Positions 17,909-26,904 of a stretch of 64,000 nucleotides of DNA are shown piece after piece; within the stretch, counting starts at the first letter, position 1; every line of letters starts with the position of its first letter. The translations under genes and the position numbers were made by a program. The stretch is taken from NCBI GenBank assembly GCA_003565625.1, contig PXBD01000016.1, forward strand, positions 31,954 through 95,953, written 5' to 3'. Source of the stretch: Gammaproteobacteria bacterium. Its GTDB lineage: Bacteria; Pseudomonadota; Gammaproteobacteria; Xanthomonadales; Wenzhouxiangellaceae. The notes beneath the pieces are model-generated. The model ran no database searches and was not told the origin of the DNA. It saw only the letters and a list, made by a program, of their open reading frames with translations.

Positions 17909-19920
17909 CAGGAGTCCTCCTCGGTAGTAGTCGCAGGCGCAGGCGTGGCGTCGGTTTCGCCGCTACCGGCCAGGTAGTGCAGGGGGCCGCCGCGGAACGG
18001 AGCGAAACCGGTTCCAAAGATCATGCCCGCGTCCAGCAGGTCGGCATCTTCAACGACCTGGTCGGCCAGGCAGGCGCGACACTCATCGAAATACGGCTGC
18101 ATGAGGCGCTCGGCAAGATCGTTCAGATCGTGCCCCTCGTGTGCTTTCGGGTCCCGCTGCGGTCTGCCCTTTTTCCATTCATAGAAACCTTCCCCTGATT
18201 TCTTGCCGAGTTTTCCGGCCTTGACCATCTCCTCGAGCACTTTGCGGTCTTCTGCCGCCTGCTCGCCCATCAGGGTGTCGATCACCCCCATGCCGACGTC
18301 CAGACCCACGGTGTCGGCCAGTTCTACCGGCCCCATGGGCATGCCGAACTGTTCGGCCGCGCGGTCAATCGCCTCGCGCGGAATGCCTTCGCGATGCAGT
18401 TTCATTGCGTTGCGCATGTAGGGTGCCAGAACCCGGTTGACCAGGAAGCCGGGGGTGGACTTGGCGGGCAGGGCATACTTGCCGATCTGGGTGGCAAAAC
18501 TGCAGCCGTCGTCGACTCGCTCGGGCGCGCTGCCCGGATCATGCACAACTTCAACCAGCGGCATGCGCGCCACCGGGTTGAAAAAGTGCAGCCCGATCAG
18601 GCGGCCGGGGTCTTCCAGCACGTCGGCCAGTTCCGCCAGCGGAATGGCGGAGGTATTGGTGGCGATGATGGCATGGTCGCTGACCTTGCCCTTGAGTTCG
18701 GCCAACAGGGCGCGCTTGGCCTCCCGGTTTTCGAAAATCGCTTCGATAATGACATCGGCCCGGGCGACGCCATCGCCGTCCACGTCCGCCCGCAGGCGCT
18801 GGCGTGCCGCGGCCAGCGCCTCGGGCTTCTTCAGCTTGCGCCGGAACAGACTCTCGGCCCGTTTCAGGGCCGGTTCGATGTACTTCATCTCGCGATCCTG
18901 CAGGGTCACCTCCAGGCCACGGGATGCACACCAGGCGGCGATATCGCCGCCCATCACGCCGGCGCCGATCACATGCACACGGCGCGCCTTGAAGCTCGAT
19001 CGTTTGCCCTGTGCCTTGAGTTGTTCCATCAGGCGAAACACCCGGCGCAAATTGCGCGAGGTATCCCCGGCAAGCAATCTGGGGACTTTTTCGGCCTCGA
19101 GGCGAATCATCTCAGCCTGGTCATTGCCGGCCTGCTCGAATGCATCAATCAATTCGAACGGAGCCGGGTAGTGTTCGCGCCGCGCCTTGGCGGCCGTCTG
19201 CTTGCGCATCTGTCGCACCAGCAGGGGGCGGACTGGAGCGCTGCCGGACAGGCGATCGACCAGCCCCGGCCGCCGATGACGCTTCTTGCGCATTACTGCG
19301 TTCCGGGCGGCCCAGCGCAGTGAACCGTGAATATCAACGACCTGGTCAACCAGACCCATGGCGCGGGCAGCGCGCGGGCGCAGCATGCGACCGGTCAGCA
19401 TGATCTGCATGGCCTTGAGAGCGCCGATGGCGGTGATGGCGCGACCCGAACCGCCGAAACCCGGATAAATACCTAGATTGACTTCCGGGAATCCCAGGCG
19501 GGTGTGGTCGGCATCCAGAGCGATGCGCCAGTCGAAGCACAATGCCAGTTCCAGGCCGCCGCCCAGGCAATAGCCTTCGAACGCCACGACCGTCGGAAAA
19601 TCCAGTTTCTCGATCCGCTCAAACAGCGCATGGACTTTTTGCACGTTGTCCTGCAGCACCTGCACGTCGCTGGTTGCGTCGAATTCGCGCACGTCGGCAC
19701 CAACGATGAAGCTGCCCTGCTTGCCCGACATCAGCACCAGGCCGGCAGGGCTGGTGCGCTCGAGCTCGGTCACGATGGTGTCGAGCTCGGCAAGTACTTC
19801 GGTGCCCAGGCTATTGACCTTGTCGTCGCCTCGATCGATCGTCAACCAGGCGATGCCGTCAAGGTCGTGTTGAATCTGCCAGTGCTGGAAGGGCTGGCCG
19901 GAATGGGGGGTTGCGGACAT
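17908..19920 (-). CDS. fadJ: Beta-oxidation multifunctional subunit FadJ (enoyl-CoA hydratase / 3-hydroxyacyl-CoA dehydrogenase)
   Basis: The 670-residue protein carries an N-terminal crotonase domain (residues about 10-200, with oxyanion-hole segments MSGKQGSFIVGAD and EGYCLGGGLELALCFD). An NAD-binding domain follows, starting at VHVIGAGVMGGDIAAW, and a C-terminal hydroxyacyl-CoA dehydrogenase pair ends in FGTGFAPFRGGPLHY. It forms the alpha subunit of the trifunctional complex with FadI, encoded immediately downstream. The order fadJ-fadI is the reverse of E. coli. The ATG used gives the normal N-terminus; an earlier in-frame ATG adds 16 residues of non-homologous sequence. The 87 bases upstream show no clear promoter apart from an AT-richer patch. 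Confidence 0.95.
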   Translation of the reverse strand: MSATPHSGQPFQHWQIQHDLDGIAWLTIDRGDDKVNSLGTEVLAELDTIVTELERTSPAGLVLMSGKQGSFIVGADVREFDATSDVQVLQDNVQKVHALFERIEKLDFPTVVAFEGYCLGGGLELALCFDWRIALDADHTRLGFPEVNLGIYPGFGGSGRAITAIGALKAMQIMLTGRMLRPRAARAMGLVDQVVDIHGSLRWAARNAVMRKKRHRRPGLVDRLSGSAPVRPLLVRQMRKQTAAKARREHYPAPFELIDAFEQAGNDQAEMIRLEAEKVPRLLAGDTSRNLRRVFRLMEQLKAQGKRSSFKARRVHVIGAGVMGGDIAAWCASRGLEVTLQDREMKYIEPALKRAESLFRRKLKKPEALAAARQRLRADVDGDGVARADVIIEAIFENREAKRALLAELKGKVSDHAIIATNTSAIPLAELADVLEDPGRLIGLHFFNPVARMPLVEVVHDPGSAPERVDDGCSFATQIGKYALPAKSTPGFLVNRVLAPYMRNAMKLHREGIPREAIDRAAEQFGMPMGPVELADTVGLDVGMGVIDTLMGEQAAEDRKVLEEMVKAGKLGKKSGEGFYEWKKGRPQRDPKAHEGHDLNDLAERLMQPYFDECRACLADQVVEDADLLDAGMIFGTGFAPFRGGPLHYLAGSGETDATPAPATTTEEDS

Positions 19921-20007
19921 GCTAGGGCTCCCGGGTGGGCGGCAATCATCTCCATCGAATAGTAGCATTTTCGCGCCCGTCAGCCGCCTTAAGGGCGAGT
20001 TCTGCGG

Positions 20008-20607
20008 TCAGGGCAGGGCGATGCCGAATGCCTCCAGGAGATCCACCGTTGCGATCAGCGGCAAGCCGACGAGGGCAGTCGGGTCGTCGCTGTGCAGGCG
20101 TTCGATCAGGCAGATTCCCAGGGCTTCACTTTTGAACGCGCCGGCGCAGTCCAGCGCTTGTTCCCGCTCGACATAGCGCTCGATCTGGGCGCGCGTCAGG
20201 GTGCGCATGCGCACCACCGTGGGAACAGTGCAGCCCAGTTCGCGCACCCCGTCGGTCACGTGAATGGCCGTGTGGAAGGTCACGCTGCGGCCCTGCAGGT
20301 CTTCGAGTTGTTCGACCGCACGGACGGCGCTGCCGGGCTTGCCCAGGGAGGCGCCCGCGCATTCGACGACCTGATCGGAGCCTATGACCACCGCCCTTGG
20401 GTATTGGGCGCTGATGGCCCTGGCTTTTTCTCCAGCCAGTCGCCCGGCGAGTGCAGCCGGCTCCTCGCCCGGCTGTGCGGATTCGTCGATATTGGCGGGG
20501 TGGACATCGAAGCGGAGCTGCAGGCGCTTAAGCAGTTCGCGCCGGTAGGGCGAACTGGAGGCCAGAATGAGACGGGGGGTGGGCGCTGGGCCGGAAGCGG
20601 TGGGCAT
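20008..20607 (-). CDS. yceF: Maf/YceF-family nucleotide pyrophosphatase
   Basis: Maf-family enzymes hydrolyse modified or non-canonical nucleoside triphosphates; the YceF branch prefers 7-methyl-GTP. The N-terminal signature LILASSSPYRRELLKRL, the SDQVVE motif and the C-terminal EALGICLIERL place it in the YceF branch. At 199 residues it has the normal size. The start is uncertain: an ATG four codons earlier is equally possible, and neither has a ribosome site. It is divergent from yceD, the classical genomic neighbour, and the two starts are about 60 bases apart. Confidence 0.92.
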   Translation of the reverse strand: MPTASGPAPTPRLILASSSPYRRELLKRLQLRFDVHPANIDESAQPGEEPAALAGRLAGEKARAISAQYPRAVVIGSDQVVECAGASLGKPGSAVRAVEQLEDLQGRSVTFHTAIHVTDGVRELGCTVPTVVRMRTLTRAQIERYVEREQALDCAGAFKSEALGICLIERLHSDDPTALVGLPLIATVDLLEAFGIALP

Positions 20608-20650
20608 GGAGTGGATCATTCAGCCATTGTGGGGAAAACAACCCCAATGG

Positions 20651-20656
20651 TACAAT
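20651..20656 (+). promoter_or_regulatory. Putative -10 element of the yceD-rpmF-fab operon
   Basis: TACAAT ends nine bases before the yceD ATG. A transcription start at the usual distance would leave a leader of about three bases, so the first gene of this essential operon may be translated as a leaderless message. No good -35 hexamer is visible. The same arrangement occurs at folD. Confidence 0.45.
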
Positions 20657-20665
20657 GGCAGGCTT

Positions 20666-21211
20666 ATGTCGCGCGACTATCCGGACTGGCTCAATCCATT
20701 CAAGGCGGCCCAGGCAAGACGCGAGTTTGCCGGCACCGTTGCGCTGGCCCGGCTGGCTGCGGCGGTCGACCTGATCGAGGCGCCCGCAGACGAGGAACTA
20801 GGCTTCGAGTTGACGTTCGCGCTGGACGATCAACGCCAGGCCTGCGTCCGGGTGCGGGTGTTTGGTGAGGTGCCGCTGATGTGTCAGCGCACGCTGGTTC
20901 GCTACTTGCATCGAGTGGACAGCGAGTCGCTGGTCGGAATCGTTGCCAGCGAGGCGGCCGTCGAGGCACTGCCGGAGGATTACGAACCGCTGGTGGTAAC
21001 CGAACCCAGGGTGCGCGTGGTCGACCTGCTGGCGGAAGAGTTGCTGCTGGCGCTGCCACTGGTGCCGAGAGCGCCAGACTCGGAACCTGTAGTGGCAGAC
21101 CGCACGGCGGTGGAAGCGGCCCGAGGAGAAAACGTCCCGGCAGGCGGTGCGGACACCCAGCGCCCGTTCGCCGCCCTGGCCGAGCTGACCGGCAAGACGA
21201 AAAAGCACTGA
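20666..21211 (+). CDS. yceD: DUF177 protein YceD (23S rRNA accumulation protein)
   Basis: YceD proteins are needed for normal 23S rRNA levels and are nearly always encoded just before rpmF, as here. The 181-residue product shows the DUF177 features: an N-terminal [17 protein letters not shown] stretch, a central beta region with [20 protein letters not shown], and a C-terminal [15 protein letters not shown] segment followed by an Ala-rich tail. The ATG is fixed by homology and by the adjoining -10 element; frames further upstream run into yceF. The intergenic distance to rpmF is 32 bases. Confidence 0.93.
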   Translation: MSRDYPDWLNPFKAAQARREFAGTVALARLAAAVDLIEAPADEELGFELTFALDDQRQACVRVRVFGEVPLMCQRTLVRYLHRVDSESLVGIVASEAAVEALPEDYEPLVVTEPRVRVVDLLAEELLLALPLVPRAPDSEPVVADRTAVEAARGENVPAGGADTQRPFAALAELTGKTKKH

Positions 21212-21243
21212 ATTTCAATCCAACTGCTAGGAGTAACACGAAA

Positions 21244-21444
21244 ATGGCCGTCCAAAAAAATCGCAAAAGCCCGTCCAAGCGCGGCATGCGCCGCTCGCAT
21301 GATCGCCTTTCAGGGCCGACCTTGTCCGAGGAATTGAGCACCGGCGAAACCCATCGCCGTCACCACGTCTCGGCGGAAGGATTCTATCGCGGCCGCCAGG
21401 TGGTAGAGCTGGCGCCGGAAGTCGAGGCAGAAGACGAGGACTGA
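21244..21444 (+). CDS. rpmF: 50S ribosomal protein L32
   Basis: The 66-residue protein starts with the diagnostic [20 protein letters not shown] and has the [12 protein letters not shown] segment of L32. It contains no cysteines, so it is the zinc-independent form. A strong ribosome site (taggag) lies 10 bases ahead of the ATG. The acidic C-terminus (EVEAEDED) makes it slightly longer than the E. coli protein (57 residues). It is cotranscribed with yceD and plsX, linking ribosome and membrane-lipid synthesis. Confidence 0.98.
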   Translation: MAVQKNRKSPSKRGMRRSHDRLSGPTLSEELSTGETHRRHHVSAEGFYRGRQVVELAPEVEAEDED

Positions 21445-21465
21445 TCGTCCCCGCCAGGCCGGGCC

Positions 21466-22470
21466 GTGTCTCTTGGCGCAAACGTGCGCGTTGCCGTCGA
21501 CGCCCTGGGAGGAGACGGCAGCCTGGCGACTAATCTTGAGGGTTGTCGGCTGGCGCTTGCGGCCGACGCGCAGCTGGAACTGCAGGTCTTTGGTCCGGCA
21601 GCACTGATCGAGCCGTTACTGGCTTCCTGGTCAGCGTCAAGGCGGGCCCGCGTGCGGCTCTTCGATGCCGCTGACGCGCTGCCATCGGATGCCGGCCCGG
21701 CGGCTGCTCTGCGCCACGGACGTGAAAGCAGCATGGGCCTGGCTTTGCAGGCGCTGACTGAAGACGGTGCTGACGCCGTGGTCAGCGGTGGCAGCACCGG
21801 CGCCCTGATGGTGCTGGCCCGACATCTGCTCGGCACCTGGCCCGGAATTGACCGGCCGGCCTTGATGGGGTCTTTGCCCACGCTTCAGGGCAGCTGCTGG
21901 ATGCTGGACCTCGGGGCGAATATTCATGTCGATGCGCGTCGTCTGCATGAGTTTGCCCGCCTGGGCCGGACAGCGGTGCAAACGCTCAATCGGCGCGAGC
22001 CGAAAATCGGGCTGCTCAATATCGGAACCGAGCCAGGCAAAGGGCCCGATGTGGTGCGCGAGGCCGCTCGCCTGATCAGCGCCGATCCCGACCTGGATTT
22101 TCACGGGTTCATAGAAGCAGACCAGGTCTTCGCCGGCGCGATCGACCTGATCGTCTGCGACGGGTTTTCCGGCAATGTCCTGCTGAAAAGCGCGGAGGGA
22201 GCGGTCCGCCTGATGTTCGCTGAAATCGGTCGGCGCTTCGGCGGCAGCCTGTGTGGTTGGATGGCCAGACCCCGTTTGCGCCGTCTGCGTGACAGCCTGG
22301 ATCCGGCGCGGCATAATGGCGCGGCCTTGCTGGGCGTTCGCGGTGTGGTCATCAAAAGCCACGGTGGAGCGAGCGCTTCCGGCCTGGCGCAAGCGCTGGG
22401 GCTGGCTGCGCGGGAGGCGCGTGAGGGTCTGAGCCGGGCCATGGAGGCCCAGTTCTGGGCGCTTGATTGA
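21466..22470 (+). CDS. plsX: Phosphate acyltransferase PlsX
   Basis: PlsX converts acyl-ACP and phosphate to acyl-phosphate, the first committed step of phospholipid synthesis via PlsY. The N-terminal [11 protein letters not shown], the [13 protein letters not shown] region and [16 protein letters not shown] are family signatures, and [14 protein letters not shown] lies near the C-terminus. The start is GTG, 22 bases after the rpmF stop, giving 334 residues, the usual length. fabH follows in the standard order. Confidence 0.96.
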   Translation: MSLGANVRVAVDALGGDGSLATNLEGCRLALAADAQLELQVFGPAALIEPLLASWSASRRARVRLFDAADALPSDAGPAAALRHGRESSMGLALQALTEDGADAVVSGGSTGALMVLARHLLGTWPGIDRPALMGSLPTLQGSCWMLDLGANIHVDARRLHEFARLGRTAVQTLNRREPKIGLLNIGTEPGKGPDVVREAARLISADPDLDFHGFIEADQVFAGAIDLIVCDGFSGNVLLKSAEGAVRLMFAEIGRRFGGSLCGWMARPRLRRLRDSLDPARHNGAALLGVRGVVIKSHGGASASGLAQALGLAAREAREGLSRAMEAQFWALD

Positions 22471-22493
22471 GCCGACAACGAGGGAGTTTGCGA

Positions 22494-23459
22494 ATGTATT
22501 CGCGCATCATCGGAACAGGCAGTTACCTGCCGGAAAAAGTCCTGACCAACAAGGACCTGGAAGCGTTCGTGGATACCAACGACCAGTGGATCCGCGATCG
22601 CACCGGTATCTCGGAAAGGCGCATCGCTGCCGACGATCAGACCACCTGCGACCTGGCCGAGGAGGCGGCTCGTGCGGCCCTGGATGCGGCCGGTCTGGCG
22701 CCTGCCGATATCGACCTTCTGGTGGTTGGGACAACAACCCCGGACGTGGTCTTTCCGTCCACCGCCTGCCTGTTGCAGCATCGCCTCGGCATGGCCGAAT
22801 GCGGTGCTTTTGATCTGAACGCGGCCTGCTCCGGCTTTCTCTACGGTCTGTCGGTGGCCGACCAGTATATTCGGGCCGGAACCGCGCGGCGGGTCCTGGT
22901 GGTTGGCGCTGAAACCCTGACCCGCATGCTCGACTGGAGTGACCGTTCCACCTGCGTGCTGTTTGGTGACGGCGCCGGTGCGGCCGTTCTCGCTGCCGAT
23001 GAAGAGCCCGGTATTCTGTCGACTCACATCCACGCCAACGGCGGCTATGGCGACTTGCTCAAGGTGGATGTCGGCGTGTCGCGCGGTTTCCTGGCGGAGC
23101 CGCGCGGCGGTCTGAGCGTCCACATGCGGGGTAACGAGGTCTTCAAGGTGGCGGTCAATACCCTGGGGCGCATCGTCGATGAGACTCTGGAAGCCAACCA
23201 GCTGGAAAAAACTGATCTCGACTGGTTGATTCCACACCAGGCCAACCTGCGCATCATCAAGGCGACGGCGAAAAAACTCCAGATGTCGATGGACCAGGTG
23301 GTCGTTACCGTCGATCGTCACGGCAATACCTCGGCGGCCTCGGTGCCGCTGGCCCTTGATGAGGCGGTCCGCAGTGGCCGGGTACAGCGTGGCGACCGGC
23401 TGCTGCTGGAGGCCTTCGGTGGCGGTTTCACCTGGGGCTCAGCTCTGATTGTCTATTAA
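22494..23459 (+). CDS. fabH: Beta-ketoacyl-ACP synthase III
   Basis: FabH starts fatty-acid synthesis by condensing acetyl-CoA with malonyl-ACP. The catalytic Cys is residue 112 ([11 protein letters not shown]), the same position as in E. coli. The His motif is in [10 protein letters not shown] and the Asn in [13 protein letters not shown]. The 321-residue protein ends at the usual [13 protein letters not shown]. The start ATG has a ribosome site (aggga) a little upstream; a longer frame begins inside the plsX stop but adds non-homologous residues. Confidence 0.98.
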   Translation: MYSRIIGTGSYLPEKVLTNKDLEAFVDTNDQWIRDRTGISERRIAADDQTTCDLAEEAARAALDAAGLAPADIDLLVVGTTTPDVVFPSTACLLQHRLGMAECGAFDLNAACSGFLYGLSVADQYIRAGTARRVLVVGAETLTRMLDWSDRSTCVLFGDGAGAAVLAADEEPGILSTHIHANGGYGDLLKVDVGVSRGFLAEPRGGLSVHMRGNEVFKVAVNTLGRIVDETLEANQLEKTDLDWLIPHQANLRIIKATAKKLQMSMDQVVVTVDRHGNTSAASVPLALDEAVRSGRVQRGDRLLLEAFGGGFTWGSALIVY

Positions 23460-23484
23460 AAAAGCCTTTCAATAAACTGATTTT

Positions 23485-24417
23485 ATGTCTTATCTTGCGT
23501 TCATATTTCCGGGCCAAGGGTCTCAGTCGCCGGGCATGCTGGAAGCATTGAATGAGCGTCATCCGGTGGTTGCAGAGACCTTTGCCGAGGCCGGTGAAAT
23601 ACTCGGCCTGGACCTCTGGACAATGGCCTGTACCGGGCCGGCCGAAGCACTCAACGCCACCGAGCTGACCCAGCCGCTGATGCTGGCCGGCGGCATAGCG
23701 GTGTGGCGGGCCTGGTGTCACCGCGATGGTGCGCCTCCGGTCAGGCTGGCCGGTCACTCGCTGGGCGAGTTCAGCGCGCTGGTCGCTGCCGGTGCCCTGG
23801 AGTTTGCCGACGCGGTTCAAGTCACGGCCGAGCGCGCCCGTCTGATGCAGGCCGCCGTGCCGCCTGGTCAGGGCGCAATGGCGGCCGTTCTCGGTCTTGA
23901 TGAAGAAGTGGTGGAGGCGATTTGCCGTGAGGTCGCCGAGGACCAGCTGGTGGCCCCAGCGAACTACAATTCGCCTGGCCAGCTCGTCATTGCCGGGCAT
24001 GCCGCAGCCGTGGAGAGGGCCACCCGGGCTTGTCTGGAGGCCGGAGCCCGGCGCACGCTGACCTTGCCGGTGAGCGTGCCTTCGCATTGCGGCCTCATGG
24101 CCCCGGCGGCCGCTAAGCTGGCGGTTGTGCTGGAGAAGGTCTCCTTGACCACGCCCACGATTCCGGTGCTGCATAACGTGGATGCCGGCATTCGAACCTC
24201 ACCCAAAGCGATTCGGCAAGCGCTGGTGGAGCAGTTGTCGGCGCCGGTGCGCTGGACGGATTGTGTCCGCGAACTGGTTGCACCCGGCGTGACCACGGTG
24301 GCCGAATGCGGCCCCGGCAAGGTATTGTGTGGCCTGGGCAAGCGGATCAATCGCCAGGTGGAGTGGCTGGCGCTGGAAAACCCGCAGGAGATGGACGGGC
24401 TTGCCGCCCGGGTGTAG
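23485..24417 (+). CDS. fabD: Malonyl-CoA:ACP transacylase
   Basis: FabD loads malonyl groups onto acyl carrier protein. The N-terminal FPGQGSQSPGML and the nucleophile elbow GHSLGEFSAL (Ser 92) are intact, and the catalytic His is in VPSHCGLM near residue 199. At 310 residues it has the usual size. The 25-base gap after fabH is AT-rich (aataaactgatttt) with no clear ribosome site, unusual for this cluster, but the start is fixed by homology. Confidence 0.98.
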   Translation: MSYLAFIFPGQGSQSPGMLEALNERHPVVAETFAEAGEILGLDLWTMACTGPAEALNATELTQPLMLAGGIAVWRAWCHRDGAPPVRLAGHSLGEFSALVAAGALEFADAVQVTAERARLMQAAVPPGQGAMAAVLGLDEEVVEAICREVAEDQLVAPANYNSPGQLVIAGHAAAVERATRACLEAGARRTLTLPVSVPSHCGLMAPAAAKLAVVLEKVSLTTPTIPVLHNVDAGIRTSPKAIRQALVEQLSAPVRWTDCVRELVAPGVTTVAECGPGKVLCGLGKRINRQVEWLALENPQEMDGLAARV

Positions 24418-24435
24418 GACAACAGGAGAGAGACG

Positions 24436-25173
24436 ATGAGCCAAAGCACTGCCCCCATCGTTGCGCTGGTTACCGGTGCCAGTCGCGGTATCGGCCGAGC
24501 CGTGGCCCTGCGCCTGCGCCAGGAAGGCCTGGAGGTGTTCGGTACCGCTACCAGCGCGGCGGGTGCTGAAGGCATTGCCGATCAGCTCGGTTCCGGCCGT
24601 GGGCTGGTTCTGGACGTGACCGAACCGGAGGCGGTAGATCGGGCCCTGGCGGCGGTGGTCGAGCGCGCCGGTCCGGTTGGGGTACTGGTCAACAATGCCG
24701 CCATTACCCGCGATCAACTGCTGATGCGGCTTCGCGACGAGGATTGGGATGCCGTTCTGGAGACCAACCTGAAGGGGGCAATGCGCATGACCCGGGCCTG
24801 CCTGCGGGGGATGATCAAGGCGCGCAGCGGGCGCATTATCAGCATTTCTTCGGTGGTCGGCTATGCCGGCAACCCCGGTCAGACCAACTATGCTGCCGCC
24901 AAGGCGGGGCTGGCCGGTTTTTCGCGCGGCCTGGCCCATGAGGTCGGAAGCCGCGGCATCACCGTCAACGTTGTCGCACCGGGCTTTATCGACACCGACA
25001 TGACTCGATCGCTTTCGCCGGAGCAGCGCGAGCGTCTTCAGGGTACAATCCCCCTCGGCCATCTGGGTCGTCCAGAGGACATTGCCGGATGCGTGGCTTT
25101 CCTGGCCGGCCCGGACAGCGGCTACATCAGCGGCCAGACCGTGCACGTCAATGGCGGCATGTACATGACCTGA
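24436..25173 (+). CDS. fabG: 3-oxoacyl-ACP reductase
   Basis: FabG reduces 3-ketoacyl-ACP with NADPH. This 245-residue short-chain dehydrogenase has the nucleotide-binding GASRGIGRA motif, the NNAAITRD strand, and the Ser-Tyr-Lys catalytic set (SISSVVGYAGNPGQ, then NYAAAKAG). The C-terminal GQTVHVNGGMYM is typical. A ribosome site (aggagaga) precedes the ATG. It is followed by a 150-base gap holding a stable hairpin before acpP. Confidence 0.98.
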   Translation: MSQSTAPIVALVTGASRGIGRAVALRLRQEGLEVFGTATSAAGAEGIADQLGSGRGLVLDVTEPEAVDRALAAVVERAGPVGVLVNNAAITRDQLLMRLRDEDWDAVLETNLKGAMRMTRACLRGMIKARSGRIISISSVVGYAGNPGQTNYAAAKAGLAGFSRGLAHEVGSRGITVNVVAPGFIDTDMTRSLSPEQRERLQGTIPLGHLGRPEDIAGCVAFLAGPDSGYISGQTVHVNGGMYMT

Positions 25174-25260
25174 GGTCCGGCATGGATCAGCGGCAACACA
25201 GGCAAACAGCAGCAAGACTGGATCGGCCCTGCCTTTCGGGGGTTGTCGGATCCTGTGAGT

Positions 25261-25292
25261 GGCGCCGGTGGGCAGGATGCTCCGCCGGCGTC
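25261..25292 (+). terminator. Hairpin between fabG and acpP (possible attenuator)
   Basis: A nine-pair core stem (25263-25271 with 25282-25290, one G-U pair) extends to about eleven pairs and closes a ten-base loop. The following sequence is tcttgattgagtgatt, a weak T-rich stretch. It could partly terminate transcription, or protect or process RNA, so that acpP is expressed separately from the fab genes. The remainder of the 150-base gap contains no credible gene; a 41-codon frame starting near 25182 has no homology that I recognise. Confidence 0.5.
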
Positions 25293-25323
25293 TTGATTGA
25301 GTGATTCTAGAGGATTTAAACAA

Positions 25324-25563
25324 ATGAGCAGCATCGAAGATCGCGTCAAGAAAATCGTCATCGAGCAACTGGGCGTAAAGGAAGAAGAAGTCACTCCCAG
25401 CGCATCTTTCGTCGATGACCTGGGGGCCGATTCGCTGGATACCGTGGAACTGGTGATGGCGCTGGAAGAAGAGTTCGAGTGCGAAATACCGGATGAGGAA
25501 GCCGAAAAGATCAACAGCGTGCAGCAGGCGATCGACTACATCACCAACAACGTCGATCAATAA
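25324..25563 (+). CDS. acpP: Acyl carrier protein
   Basis: This 79-residue acidic protein carries growing acyl chains on a phosphopantetheine arm attached to Ser 37 in [10 protein letters not shown]. The start [18 protein letters not shown] and the helix after the DSL motif are typical of gammaproteobacterial AcpP. A ribosome site (agagga) lies seven to eight bases ahead of the ATG. acpP is usually far more abundant than its neighbours, which fits a private promoter or processed message in the preceding gap. Confidence 0.99.
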   Translation: MSSIEDRVKKIVIEQLGVKEEEVTPSASFVDDLGADSLDTVELVMALEEEFECEIPDEEAEKINSVQQAIDYITNNVDQ

Positions 25564-25619
25564 ACGCGATCAGTCGATCGTCGTGACGATAGCGGGCAAG
25601 CATCTGCAGGGCAGCCGTC

Positions 25620-26876
25620 ATGCGCGGTGAGCGCCGGGTGGTCGTGACCGGTCTGGGCTGTGTTTCGCCGGTCGGCAACGATGCCGTGGCGGCCTGGGAG
25701 AGTGTCAAGGCCGGTCGCAGCGGGATTTCCACCCTGACGGCGTTTGATGCGGAGCGTTTTTCGGCTCGCATTGCCGGGGAGGTGCGTGACTTCGACGTCG
25801 GCCGCTACCTCAGCCCCAAGGAGGCGCGCAAGTCCGATCGCTTCATCCATTACGGCATGGCGGCGGCCATTCAGGCGATCGAGGACGCCGGCCTTGCCGA
25901 GCACCCGGACGATGCCGACCGCCACGGATTGGCAATCGGCTCGGGCATAGGCGGCATCGCCACGATCGAACAAACCTACCAGGCCTACCTCGACAACGGT
26001 CCGCGCAAGATCTCGCCGTTTTTCGTGCCCGGGTGCATCATCAACATGATCGGCGGTAATGTCTCGATTCGCTATGGTTTCAAGGGCCCGAACATCAGCA
26101 TCGTGACCGCCTGTACCACGGCCACCCACAATATTGGTGAGGCGGCCCGCCTGATTGCCTACGGCGACGCCGACGTCATGGTGGCTGGCGGAGCCGAGTA
26201 CGGCACAACCCCCACCGCCTACGGCGGGTTTACCGCCGCCCGCGCGCTGTCAACTCGCAACGAAGAGCCCGAGCGGGCGAGTCGTCCCTGGGATCGAGAT
26301 CGGGATGGCTTTGTTCTGAGTAACGGTGCCGGCGTGCTGTTGCTGGAGGAAATGGAACGGGCAATGCAGCGCGGTGCGCGAATTTACGGCGAAGTAGCCG
26401 GATTCGGGATGAGTGGCGACGCGCATCACATCACATCGCCGCCGGAAAACGGCGAGGGTGCGGCACGCTGCATGGCCAACGCCCTGGCCGATGGCGGCGT
26501 GCGTCCCGACCAGATCAACTATATCAACGCCCACGGCACCTCGACCCAGGTGGGGGATCGGGCCGAGTGCGCCGCCGTAAAGCAGCTGTTCGGTGATCAC
26601 GCGGCCCGGCTCATGATGAGTTCGACCAAGTCGATGACCGGTCACCTGCTCGGGGCGGCCGGCGGCATCGAAGCGCTGTTTACAGTCTTGGCACTCAACG
26701 ACCAAGTGGTGCCCCCCACGATCAATCTCGATGACCCCGATCCGGATTGCTGCGGCCTTGACCTGGTCCCCGGCGAAGCTCGCCAGGCGCGGATGGAATA
26801 TGCCCTGAGCAATTCTTTCGGTTTCGGTGGCACCAACGGCTCATTGCTGCTGCGCCGTTTTCCAGGCGCTGCCTGA
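25620..26876 (+). CDS. fabF: Beta-ketoacyl-ACP synthase II
   Basis: FabF elongates acyl-ACPs, including the temperature-responsive C16:1 to C18:1 step. The catalytic Cys is residue 165 ([14 protein letters not shown]). The two catalytic His residues lie in [11 protein letters not shown] and in [13 protein letters not shown]. At 418 residues it is a full-length synthase, and the start [13 protein letters not shown] is standard. pabB follows after 28 bases, as in many gammaproteobacteria. Confidence 0.98.
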   Translation: MRGERRVVVTGLGCVSPVGNDAVAAWESVKAGRSGISTLTAFDAERFSARIAGEVRDFDVGRYLSPKEARKSDRFIHYGMAAAIQAIEDAGLAEHPDDADRHGLAIGSGIGGIATIEQTYQAYLDNGPRKISPFFVPGCIINMIGGNVSIRYGFKGPNISIVTACTTATHNIGEAARLIAYGDADVMVAGGAEYGTTPTAYGGFTAARALSTRNEEPERASRPWDRDRDGFVLSNGAGVLLLEEMERAMQRGARIYGEVAGFGMSGDAHHITSPPENGEGAARCMANALADGGVRPDQINYINAHGTSTQVGDRAECAAVKQLFGDHAARLMMSSTKSMTGHLLGAAGGIEALFTVLALNDQVVPPTINLDDPDPDCCGLDLVPGEARQARMEYALSNSFGFGGTNGSLLLRRFPGAA

Positions 26877-26904
26877 GCGCGTCACGGCCCCATTCCTGCC
26901 CGCC

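Noticed and set aside
25182..25304. Forty-one-codon frame between fabG and acpP
   Set aside because: No homology or ribosome site; it runs through a stable hairpin, so the region is better read as regulatory.
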